A DNA stretch of 64,000 nucleotides from an uncultured Anaeromusa sp. Its GTDB lineage: Bacteria > Bacillota > Negativicutes > Anaeromusales > Anaeromusaceae. This document shows, piece after piece, positions 46,621 through 55,700 of the stretch. The notes below the pieces were generated by a model, which ran no database searches, was not told where the DNA came from, and was given only the letters and a program-made list of their open reading frames with translations. The stretch lies in assembly GCF_963676855.1 (NCBI RefSeq), contig NZ_OY781460.1, forward strand, positions 2,085,520 through 2,149,519, read 5' to 3'. The translations under genes were made by a program, and so were the position numbers. Position 1 is the stretch's first letter, and each line of letters begins with the position of its first letter.

Positions 46621-46661
46621 TACCGTTCTAGATAAATCGATGAGTATTTTATCAAACGGTA
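46621..46661. repeat. Nested palindrome upstream of the Sia operon
   Basis: Outer arms TACCGTT/AACGGTA (46621-46627, 46655-46661) and inner arms GATAAA/TTTATC (46631-46636, 46648-46653). It may be a regulator site or an RNA structure. Confidence 0.5.
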
Positions 46662-46785
46662 AAGTGGCACTTTTAGTTTCTGGTATTTTTATTTTAGAGT
46701 ATAAATAGGGCAGGAGATAAATGGAAAGACATGGAATGCTTCTGTATGCTGTAAATTGCAGGCGGAGAAAAAGGAGATGATAAAT

Positions 46786-47331
46786 ATGAGTATTGACTTA
46801 TTAGAAATTCAGAAAGTATTGCAAAATTATGGCGTTTTGATTAATTTTTCTGGACGCTTTACGCAAGCAATTATTGAAGAACTCGGAGATGCAGTGAAAA
46901 AATATCTAGAAGATGATTCTATGTCGCAAGGTGATACATACAATGTATTTTCTGTATTTATTGAACAAACTCAGAATATCAGGAACTATTCAATTCGCAA
47001 AGCGTCTACTGCAATAGGAGAACGAATTGCGAATTCAGGAATTATTACGATTGGGCGTTCCGAAGATGGCTATTTTGTGGCATCGGGAAATTTGATAGAT
47101 AACCAAGATGTCATGGCGTTAACCGCTAAGTTTGAAGAACTTGCTGACTTGGATAAAATAGAATTGAAGAAGAGGTATAAGGCAGAAATGAAAAAACCAA
47201 TTTTGTCAGAGGCTGACGGTGCGGGGCTAGGAATTATAGATATGGCTAGGCGCGCCAAAAAGCCTATGAAATATACTTTTGCACATCTTGATGATGAAGT
47301 GTCCTTTTTTACCTTAGAGGTTTACGTTTGA
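46786..47331 (+). CDS. siaB: SiaB-type protein kinase (DUF6272)
   Basis: SiaB phosphorylates SiaC in the Pseudomonas SiaABC switch. The 181-residue product matches the family: an N-terminal FSGRFTQAIIEELG segment, E60QTQN64 as the likely N-box of a GHKL-like fold, and GAGLGIID (145-152) as the glycine-rich ATP lid. AAGGAGATGA 9 bases before ATG 46786 supports this start over TTG 46756. It opens an operon with siaC, siaA and a GGDEF/HD-GYP gene. Confidence 0.9.
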   Translation: MSIDLLEIQKVLQNYGVLINFSGRFTQAIIEELGDAVKKYLEDDSMSQGDTYNVFSVFIEQTQNIRNYSIRKASTAIGERIANSGIITIGRSEDGYFVASGNLIDNQDVMALTAKFEELADLDKIELKKRYKAEMKKPILSEADGAGLGIIDMARRAKKPMKYTFAHLDDEVSFFTLEVYV

Positions 47332-47343
47332 GGGGGAGTTAGG

Positions 47344-47733
47344 ATGGAAGTTTTATATATTGAACAGACAAAATCAACCCCGAGGGTGGAGTTTGATGCC
47401 CAAAGCGGGAAGTTGTCTATTGAAGGACAATCATATCCGGAAAATGCATTCCGGTTTTATGAGCCTATTTTTAAGTGGCTAGAAAACTATCTAAATGCGA
47501 CAGATACGGAGCTTGTCTTGGATATTTATTTTCATATGCCGTATATCAATACGAGCAGCGCAAAATGCATTATGATGTTGTTGGACATTCTTGAAAATGC
47601 ATATCAACAAGGAAAAAAAGTTAAGATTCGCTGGTATTATGATAAAGAAAATGAAGAAGCTTTAGAATGTGCGGAAGAGTTTAAGGAAGACTTGGAACTG
47701 CCGTTTGAGATTAGTCTTGTTGGAGGCGTGTAA
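47344..47733 (+). CDS. siaC: SiaC-type phospho-switch protein (DUF1987)
   Basis: SiaC is the small target of SiaB and SiaA; in Pseudomonas aeruginosa the unphosphorylated form binds and activates the cyclase SiaD. The 129-residue product has the family start IEQTKSTPRVEFDAQSGKL and the NTSSAK motif; T70 in it is the probable phosphosite by position. It lies between its kinase and phosphatase genes with gaps of 12 and 6 bases. Confidence 0.92.
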   Translation: MEVLYIEQTKSTPRVEFDAQSGKLSIEGQSYPENAFRFYEPIFKWLENYLNATDTELVLDIYFHMPYINTSSAKCIMMLLDILENAYQQGKKVKIRWYYDKENEEALECAEEFKEDLELPFEISLVGGV

Positions 47734-47739
47734 AAACTG

Positions 47740-49584
47740 ATGAACAAACAAGAGCCAAGACAAGAAGCCGGGAATTTTGGATTTATTTATAATCAAAATA
47801 CGATCAATGTAGTTGTCCTTGCTTGCTTGGTCATTATGGTATCGGTCGTTCTTACTGGCACGATCAGTTATTTTGTTACACGTGACGCGGCTTTGGAAAA
47901 ACTTAAAACCAAAGATATGGCGAATATTGTTGACGCCATTGATTCTAAAATCGCTGGCAGAATCGAAAGAGCCAAAGAGACTTCCCTGCTTTTGGCGCGC
48001 GATCCGGCGGTTGCAACATGGATTTTGAGCGGCGAAACAGATGAAATGCGCGGACAGATTGCCAAAGCTCGCCTTGAAGAAATTTATCGTAATTATGATT
48101 ATGCTAATGCCTTTATTGTGAGTGCTGTAACGAACCAGTATTGGGCGGAAGGCGCCCGGATGATCCAGGTTATGTCTCCGACCGATCCGATGGCAAGCTG
48201 GTTTTTTTCAAGCTTGCAATCGCATAAAGAGGTACTTCTTAATATTGATTATAATAGTGCGCGGCAAAATACCTTTATTTTCGTGAATGCGTTGGTGGGG
48301 GATGTTAATAAGCCGATTGGGGTAGCTGGCGTAGGGCTGAGTATCAAGGAATTTGCGGCTGAGTTTCAACGTTATAAATACAGCCAAAACAGTGTGATCT
48401 GGCTGGTAGATGAAAAAGGGAAAATACATTTAGCAGATGAGTTAGCTCAAAATGGGATGTATTTAAATGATTATATGCCTCCGGAAGTGGCGGCGGCGAT
48501 TATCGATGATAAAAAAGCGACTGTAAAGAATGCGCGGACTATTGATTATGAAGATGCGCAGGGGAGAGTCTTTGATATAGCTTATCAAAAGATGCAAGGT
48601 ACTGATTGGAATTTAGTAGTGCGAGTGCCGCGTGAAGAGAGCTTGGCCGTTTTGAATAGCATTAAGTGGAACACGATGGTTGCAAGTTTAATTACTGTAG
48701 CGCTTTCTATCTTTGTCTTTTATTTTGTTTCCCGGAAAATAGCTAACCCCTTAAAACAGGCGTTGCTACTTAATCAAGAAATGGAACGCTTGGTGTTGAC
48801 TCGGACAAGCGAGCTATCGTTGCAAAACGAAAGGATTATGGATAGCATAAGCTATGCGAAACGGTTGCAAGAGGCGATACTTCCCGCGAGTTCTGAACTA
48901 GACGCAATTTTCAAGGCGCATTTTGTAATTTGGAAGCCGAGAGATATTGTCGGTGGCGATTTTTATTGGAGTAGGCGAGTCAGTTCCCATAAAAGCATCA
49001 TTGCGCTTTGCGATTGCACAGGTCATGGTGTGCCAGGCGCATTTATGACGATGGCAGTAAACACGCTGCTGAATCACATTGTGTCGCAGGGAGTGCATAA
49101 CCCCTCTGAGGTGTTGGCTAAGTTAAATCGCGAATTCAAAGCTACCTTACATCGGCAACAACAAGCGGATATTACAGATGACGGCTTAGATATAGGTATT
49201 TGCCTTATAGAAGGACGGCGCATTCTCTACGCCGGGGCAAGGATAGTCTTGTATAGGCTGCGGGATGGTCAGGTATGCCATGTGAAAGTAGATCGAAAAA
49301 GCATTGGCTATCGACGTGCCAAAGAGGATCTGCAATTTACAACACATGAAATTGTGGTGCAAGAAGGAGATCGTTTTTATTTGGCTACTGATGGCTATAC
49401 GGATCAGAACGGTGAGAAAAATGAATATCCCTTTGGTCGTAAACGTTTGCTTGCAAGCCTCGAAGCGTGCGCAGTTATGCCGCTGGAGGAACAGGAGCAA
49501 TGGTTGACGCAGTGTTTGGAGAAATATCAGGGGAGGGAGCCGCAACGTGACGATATTACGTTGATTGGCTTTTCCCTGCAGTAA
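47740..49584 (+). CDS. siaA: SiaA-type membrane PP2C phosphatase
   Basis: SiaA dephosphorylates SiaC. The 614-residue product has a transmembrane segment at about 23-46, an extracytoplasmic dCache-like sensor at about 55-295, a second transmembrane segment at about 305-325, a helical linker and a C-terminal SpoIIE/PP2C domain with metal-binding Asp in GGDFYW and CDCTGHGVPGAFM, plus DDIT near the end. A clear HAMP domain is not seen. The sensor would control SiaC phosphorylation from outside. Confidence 0.9.
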   Translation: MNKQEPRQEAGNFGFIYNQNTINVVVLACLVIMVSVVLTGTISYFVTRDAALEKLKTKDMANIVDAIDSKIAGRIERAKETSLLLARDPAVATWILSGETDEMRGQIAKARLEEIYRNYDYANAFIVSAVTNQYWAEGARMIQVMSPTDPMASWFFSSLQSHKEVLLNIDYNSARQNTFIFVNALVGDVNKPIGVAGVGLSIKEFAAEFQRYKYSQNSVIWLVDEKGKIHLADELAQNGMYLNDYMPPEVAAAIIDDKKATVKNARTIDYEDAQGRVFDIAYQKMQGTDWNLVVRVPREESLAVLNSIKWNTMVASLITVALSIFVFYFVSRKIANPLKQALLLNQEMERLVLTRTSELSLQNERIMDSISYAKRLQEAILPASSELDAIFKAHFVIWKPRDIVGGDFYWSRRVSSHKSIIALCDCTGHGVPGAFMTMAVNTLLNHIVSQGVHNPSEVLAKLNREFKATLHRQQQADITDDGLDIGICLIEGRRILYAGARIVLYRLRDGQVCHVKVDRKSIGYRRAKEDLQFTTHEIVVQEGDRFYLATDGYTDQNGEKNEYPFGRKRLLASLEACAVMPLEEQEQWLTQCLEKYQGREPQRDDITLIGFSLQ

Positions 49585-49596
49585 GGAGGGGCAATC

Positions 49597-51231
49597 TTGG
49601 GGCGGGACATAAATGAGGAACTTTTTGAGGGCGAACGCAAGGTTGTTGATAAAGCGGAAAGTGCGATGAATGCTCCCGAAAACGGGAATAATCCTTTACT
49701 GGGACCGTATAAAGCCCTTCTAGGTGATTATAAAAAATTACTGAGACAGTCGCAAAAGGTATATTATATTAGCGATAGCCAAGGATATCTGGTAAAAAAA
49801 CATCAGTCGGAACTCCAAAATTTGCTTGATAATGCGAATCAAGGCTTCTTGTCTTTCGGGAAAGACTTACTGGTGAATCGCCAATATAGCGCAGAATGCG
49901 TACGAATTTTCGGGAAGGAAATTGCAGGAGAGTCGATTGTTGAATTACTAAGTCAAGGGAAAAAGGAACAAGAGTGTATTTTGGCTGAATGTCTAAAAGA
50001 TGTGTTTTTCGGTGTTTTGGGAGAACGTGAAAAAATAAAAAAAATCCCTGCGCGTTTTTCCATTGGGAGTTTCGAAGTGCAGGTGGAATGTAAAATTGTT
50101 GCCGCGCCGGAAAGCGAGATAGGTTCTTTTTTAGTTATGATGATCTTGACGGATATTACTGCACAAATAGAAGCGGAAGCTAAAATTGAATTCTTGAGTT
50201 ATCATGACGCACTAACAGAGCTATACAATCGTGCATATGTAGATTTTGCGTTGGCGGAAGTTGTCCGACAAAACAAGCCGCCTCTTAGTATTATCATGGC
50301 GGATATGAACGGCTTAAAACTAGTAAACGACGTGTTTGGACATCTGCAAGGAGACTCTATGTTGTGCAGATTGTCTGAGATTTTAAGGCAAGTTGCCCGT
50401 AAAGGGGATGTTCTTATTCGTTGGGGCGGCGATGAATTTCTTCTCTTGTTGCCGTGCGCGGAGGAACAGGATTGTTTTGTGATGTGTGAAGAGATACACC
50501 TTAGGTGTAAGCAAATTGCAGGGGAAGCAGTGCCTTTAAGCATTGCGCTGGGAACAGCAACGCAGACGCAGTCTAGGTTAATCTTTGACGACCTTTTTTC
50601 GCTAGCGGAGAGTCGAATGTATAAGGATAAGCTCCAGAAAAGCAAAGAGTTTCGTCAGATCGTTTTGCAAGTGTTTCAAACGTCCTTAAACGATGCTTGC
50701 TTTGAAAAAAATGAGCATTTGCAGAGAGTGGGGGAAATGGCCATTGCTTTTGCCAAGCATTTGGAACCTGACTTTGCCGCTGAGCCAAACAATTCTTTGC
50801 AAAGATTAGTGGAACTCCATGACATTGGAAAAGTGGCGATTGCAGCGGATCTATTAGGGAAAAAAAGCGCGCTGACCGAAGAAGAGCGGAAAATAGTGCA
50901 AAAACATAGTGAAATTGGGTATCGATTGGCGCAAGCTATTGGGGAAATAGAAGTTGCAGAGCTAATTCTTGCGGTTCGTGAGCATTGGGATGGCACTGGC
51001 TATCCTTATCGGCTCAAAGGGGAAGAGATTCCTTTTTACTCAAGGCTATTTGCAATTGTCGACGCGTATGATGTGATGACTCATGACCAGCCTTATCGGC
51101 AAGCTTTATCGCGGGAAAAAGCGCAAGAGGAAATCTTTGCCTGCCAAGGACGGCAGTTTGATCCTGGGTTGGCGGAAAAGTTTTGTGCTTTTTTGACGGT
51201 TAACGGCAGGATCTTGAAAGCGGAAGTCTAA
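49597..51231 (+). CDS. GGDEF/HD-GYP-like protein, probable output of the Sia switch
   Basis: The 544-residue cytosolic product has an N-terminal sensor-like region with coiled coil, a GGDEF domain with intact GGDEF (277-281) and an RKGD I-site five residues earlier, and a C-terminal HD-GYP-like domain with HD (408-409) and DGTGYP. The HHE motif that supplies metal ligands reads VRE, so hydrolase activity may be impaired. It takes the place of the cyclase SiaD. TTG 49597 follows AAGGAGGGG 12 bases after siaA. Confidence 0.87.
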   Translation: MGRDINEELFEGERKVVDKAESAMNAPENGNNPLLGPYKALLGDYKKLLRQSQKVYYISDSQGYLVKKHQSELQNLLDNANQGFLSFGKDLLVNRQYSAECVRIFGKEIAGESIVELLSQGKKEQECILAECLKDVFFGVLGEREKIKKIPARFSIGSFEVQVECKIVAAPESEIGSFLVMMILTDITAQIEAEAKIEFLSYHDALTELYNRAYVDFALAEVVRQNKPPLSIIMADMNGLKLVNDVFGHLQGDSMLCRLSEILRQVARKGDVLIRWGGDEFLLLLPCAEEQDCFVMCEEIHLRCKQIAGEAVPLSIALGTATQTQSRLIFDDLFSLAESRMYKDKLQKSKEFRQIVLQVFQTSLNDACFEKNEHLQRVGEMAIAFAKHLEPDFAAEPNNSLQRLVELHDIGKVAIAADLLGKKSALTEEERKIVQKHSEIGYRLAQAIGEIEVAELILAVREHWDGTGYPYRLKGEEIPFYSRLFAIVDAYDVMTHDQPYRQALSREKAQEEIFACQGRQFDPGLAEKFCAFLTVNGRILKAEV

Positions 51232-51235
51232 TAAA

Positions 51236-51277
51236 AGACCTCCTGTTGTAGAATGAAAACTACAATAGGAGGTCTTG
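51236..51277 (+). terminator. Terminator-like hairpin after the Sia operon
   Basis: A 17-bp stem with one G-U pair (51236-51252 with 51261-51277) directly after the last gene. The T-tract is weak. Confidence 0.65.
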
Positions 51278-51395
51278 CTATATTTAGAAAATATACAAAA
51301 ATAGAATCTATAATTCGCCATAAATCTGCTGGCGAAACACGCATCCAAATCGCAGAAGCATACCCTCTGATTCTAGCATACATAAAAAATCTACG

Positions 51396-51438
51396 GCCCA
51401 TGGTAAGAAGAAAACTAGACCGTCTTCTTACCATGGGC
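51396..51438 (-). terminator. Terminator overlapping the end of the EamA gene
   Basis: A perfect 16-bp stem (51396-51411 with 51423-51438). The last codons of the EamA gene lie in one arm and its stop codon (51415-51417) in the loop. A run of six T follows about 6 bases beyond on the minus strand. Confidence 0.7.
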
Positions 51439-52338
51439 AGGCATTCTATTTGGTAATTTGATTATGCCTGTTCCATAAAAGACGCCGCATAAGACTAAGA
51501 TGAGAGCAAAAAAATGATTCCAAGCCAAATCTTCGTTTAAAAAGAAGGAGGAAGCCAAGATGCCGATAACGGGCGTTGCATTTTGAAATAGGGAAGCAGT
51601 AGACGGTCCAACTTTTTGAATACTCATATTCCATAACAGCGCTCCTAACGCTGTGCTCATAAAGCTTGAAAATAGGAGTACGGCAATGGGGAAAGGCTCA
51701 GTGGCGGAGGCGTACATCCAAGTGGAATTAGTGAGTAGTCCCAAAAGTACAAGGGCGGCAGCGGCAAGGGCATGGCTGTAAGCGGTAACCACCAAGGGTG
51801 GAAGATGGAGTGTTGCTTTTTTTACAAAAAAAGAACCAATTACAAAGGTTAAAGTTGCAAGGAGTATAATGGCATCTCCGGCTAAAGTGGCTCCGTATTG
51901 GGACTTTCCCAGCACAACGAGACCTAACCCGCAAAATCCTAAGAAAACTCCTAACAGCTTGGCTGGAGCAAGGGACTCTTTTTCATATAGCATGGCGCCA
52001 GCTACAGTGAATAAGGGGCTTAAGCCAAGAATAAGCACGCTATGAGTGCTGCTGGTTGCGGCAAGTCCTAAAGTTAAGGCAATTTGATGCAAAAAAATAC
52101 AAAATAAGGCGATGCCGCCAATCGGCAGGAATGCTGGCCTCGGTAGTTTCTGAAAGCCGTATTGATGAAATACAAATGATAACAGAGCCAGGCTTGCCAG
52201 TGTTAGGCGGATGGGAGCTAAGGCCAAGGGAGGAAAAAAAGAGGTAAGATATTTTATTGAGACTGAGTTGACACCCCAGAGAAGCACTACTAAAAGGAGC
52301 CAGCCCCATGGACGTGAGCAATGGAAGAATTGATTCAA
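51415..52338 (-). CDS. EamA/DMT-family transporter
   Basis: The 307-residue product has ten transmembrane segments in two EamA repeats, as in drug/metabolite exporters of the RhaT/YdcZ type. Substrate cannot be predicted. TTG 52338 is favoured because AGGAG ends 8 bases upstream and overlaps the GTG at 52347. It stands alone with its own terminator. Confidence 0.88.
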   Translation of the reverse strand: MNQFFHCSRPWGWLLLVVLLWGVNSVSIKYLTSFFPPLALAPIRLTLASLALLSFVFHQYGFQKLPRPAFLPIGGIALFCIFLHQIALTLGLAATSSTHSVLILGLSPLFTVAGAMLYEKESLAPAKLLGVFLGFCGLGLVVLGKSQYGATLAGDAIILLATLTFVIGSFFVKKATLHLPPLVVTAYSHALAAAALVLLGLLTNSTWMYASATEPFPIAVLLFSSFMSTALGALLWNMSIQKVGPSTASLFQNATPVIGILASSFFLNEDLAWNHFFALILVLCGVFYGTGIIKLPNRMPAHGKKTV

Positions 52339-52742
52339 AAAAGACACTCCTATTGTTTTCGATACTTTTCTATATTGGTTAACGCATGAATTTACTAAGG
52401 TTACACTATGAAAATGGTAACACGATTTTGGTTTTTACTCAATATAATGGCTGTTAGTGTTTAACTACTATTCATTGATGGTAAGTACAGTATGGTTAGA
52501 ATGCAGGAATTTCAGAAAAGAAAAAAGAATCAAATAATAATTACAAGCGACTTCACATAGACACTTAGATCTTCCCTGATCTGCTTTATTGTTCTAGCGT
52601 ATATAAGTTGAAACAATAAAGGGAGTAGTTTGCCAGTGTAGACGATACGTAGTCAAGAAGATCTTGCAGGCAAGCTAGGAAAGGTCTTCTTTGTTTGTAA
52701 TGGAAGCTGACAACTAGCGACGGCATAATGGAGAGGATACGC
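52339..52742. other. 404-base gap with structured leader before the GGDEF-EAL gene
   Basis: No gene is supported. Short inverted repeats include a TTTATTGTT/AACAATAAA pair near 52584-52620 and AAGAAGATC with GGTCTTCTT near 52660-52692, the latter followed by TTGTTTGT. Their order just before the large GGDEF-EAL gene suggests a transcribed leader. No known riboswitch consensus was recognised. Confidence 0.45.
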
Positions 52743-55700
52743 ATGAAAAAAGTAGGGGATTCCCATCAGCATGATGGTGTTTTTAGCATTAAAAGCATAC
52801 GGATGCGGCTGTTACTCATTATGTTGGCGCTTATGTGCGGTTCGCTAAGTTTGCTAACTGGTTTGAGTTACTATTTTTCCGACAAAGCATTATCGAAAAG
52901 CGTTAATGAAACAGCGGCGGCAATTAGTTTAGATTATTCACAACGTGCCAGCGCTTTTGTAAAAGAATTAGTAGTCTTTGTGCAAGATATAGCGGTAAAT
53001 CCGCATATTGTGAATCCTCAAAACCGGCAGGAAATTGTAGATGTACTGGCTTTGAGCTTGCAGCGAAACAATAAGTTTACTGGCATTAACTACGGAGATC
53101 TTGCGGGGAACGTGATTCGCGCGCAAGGAGACACCGCCTATTTGGGAGATCGTGACTATTATCTAAAGGCAATCAAAACGAAAGAGCTTACTATTTCAGA
53201 GCCTTTAGTATCTAAAGGCTCTGGGCGCTTGTCTCTTGCTATCGCCGCACCGGTGCTGGTAAACGGCGAAGTGAAGGCGGTTATTCAAGCGACAATGCCC
53301 CTTGATAGTCTCAATGATCTGGTTGGCGCTATTCGCTTTATGGACAGTGGGTATGGGTTTATTGCTGATCAGTCCGGAGTTATTATTGCTCATGCAGTTC
53401 ATTCGGAAATCAATGGCAAGGTGCGTATTGGCAAGTTGGCAACGGAAGCAGAGGATGTTCCTGAAACAGATGAGCGGCTGGCAGCGTTGTTTGCTAAAGC
53501 CATTGCTGGAGAAGGACCAGTGCAAGGCGCATATACGCTAAGAAACCGGCTGGTTTTTACGGTGCTGACGCCGGTGGAACTTCCCGGAGGGGCCCGCTGG
53601 CTCTTGGGAGTTTCGGCACCGGAAAGCGAAGTGATCGCCGAGGTTGTAACTCTTAATACCATTTTATTGCTGGCGGCATTAGGTTGTGTTGTTTTAGGCG
53701 CATTTGTAATTGTTCTCATCAGTAGCCGTTTTGCAAGGCCGGAAGAAAAATATTTCAAAGCCTTTCGTTATGTGGATGATGCAGTGGGAATTGTAAGCTT
53801 TGCTTCAGGAAACTTTATTGAGGTCAATGATGCGTTTTTTGAACTATTGGGATATGAACGAAATGAAATTTTGGCAAGACCTGTGGAATCATTAGGCTTG
53901 TGGGCGGAAGAGCAAAATTCTCAGGTCCAATGGCTGCTCAAAAATGAGTGTTCTGTAAGCAAGGTAGAGACCTTGTGGCGTGGACGAAACGGTGAAATTC
54001 GGATTGGCCTTTTTTCCGCGGATGTATTTGAGATGGGGAAAGAACGCTATTATGTATTTGTTTGGCATGATATTACGGAGCAAAAAAAAGCGGAAGAGAG
54101 TTTGCAAAAATCATACGGAGAACTGGAACAAAAAGTAGAGGAGAGAACGCAAGAACTTTTTGCTACTAATGAAGAGCTTACTGCTGCCAACGAAGAGATG
54201 CTGGCAATGAATGACGAATTAGATATGGCGAATCGGCGGTTGCAAGAAGAAAATCGTATGCGCTGTCAAACCGAAGACAAGTTGTTATTGCGCGAACGGC
54301 AGTATCGAGCGGCTACTGGTTTATTGACTCGTCCTGTTGAAAATGTCGAAGTGCTTATGGAGAAAATGCTGACCAATGCATTGCAGTTGGTGCAGGCGAC
54401 AGGCGGGTTTGTAGGTATTTATAATGACGCAGGAACTTCGGTGACGCTTCATCATGGGATCGGCATGCCGCAAGAGGCAATCAAAGCGTCTCTTACAGCT
54501 AGTGTGGGGCCGCTTAAAACTATATATGAATCAGGGGATACTTTGTTGCTTCGAGATTCTTGGTGGGATGTGGTTTTTCGAAAAGAAAACCCGCGAAATA
54601 CTAGTGTCATATTTATTCCTCTACAGCAAGGGAAGGACGTTAAAGGCGTTTTGGCGGCGAGCTGGGGCGGTGAAGAGAGCGCGCTGGAAGAAGAGGCTGC
54701 AGAGGTATTGCGGCAATTTGCGGATTTGGCCGTTTTGGCTTTGGAACGCGCTGAAGCGCAGGGGAAAATTAGCCACATGGCATTTTTTGATTTATTAACA
54801 GGCTTGCCTAATCGTTTGAATTTAAATTTGTATCTTGAAAAGGAGTTTGCAAAAGTTCGGGCAGGAGAAGCCGCAGGCGTTTTGTTTTTTATTGATATGG
54901 ATGATTTGAAAACCATAAATGATACCTTTGGTCATTCGGCGGGAGATAAGGTGATTATGCAGGCAGGGGAAACGCTGCAGCGCATTATGAAAGGGGAGCT
55001 CTTAGTTGCACGCATCAGCGGCGATGAGTTTGTTGTTGTCGATCCCAGGCAAGGAGCGGCCCAGCAGGCTGAGGCGTTGGCGGATCAAATGATTAAAGAG
55101 CTTTGTCAGGAATACGATTTAGGGGAAGCTAAAATTCAGATGTCCGCCAGTATTGGTATTGTTGAGTACCCGCAGCATGGCACAGTACCGGAAGTTATTT
55201 TGCAAAAGGCGGATGTTGCCATGTATGCGGCCAAAGAAACCGGCCGCAATTGCTGGCATATTTTTGAAACAGCTTTGTTGGAAAAGACTTCTGAAGATAC
55301 GATGTTGATTAATGCTATGCGGTTTGCTTTAGAGCGAGAAGAAATGTTTTTGCAATATCAACCGCAATGGACGGTGGACGGAAAGAGAATTATTGGCGTA
55401 GAAGCATTGCTACGCTGGGAAAGCAGGGAACATGGCCGCATCTCACCAGCGAGATTTATTCCCTTAGCCGAAAGGAGCCGCTTGATTATACAGATTGGTC
55501 AATGGGTGCTTCGGCAAGCTTGTCGATTTGCTGCTCGTTTGGCGCATGAGGGACGGTGTGATGTACGTGTAGCCGTAAATATATCACCGAGGCAGATTAA
55601 AGATGAAAATTTTGTTTCTTATGTTTTGAATACGATCAAAGAAGAAGGGGTTCGGCCTTGGCAAATTGAATTGGAAGTAACGGAAAGCGTATTTATTGAC

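Larger units (their letters stand above)
46443..46785. other. 343-base gap between arsR-type gene and siaB
   Basis: An AT-rich divergent intergenic region. It holds the putative ArsR operator (46493-46517) and a nested palindrome (46621-46661), plus a TATAAA at 46700-46705 that could be the -10 of the Sia operon. No gene is supported. Confidence 0.6.

Noticed and set aside
52339..52742. Cyclic-di-GMP riboswitch before the GGDEF-EAL gene
   Set aside because: The conserved GEMM-type core sequences are not visible; only generic stems are seen, so it is reported as a structured leader only.
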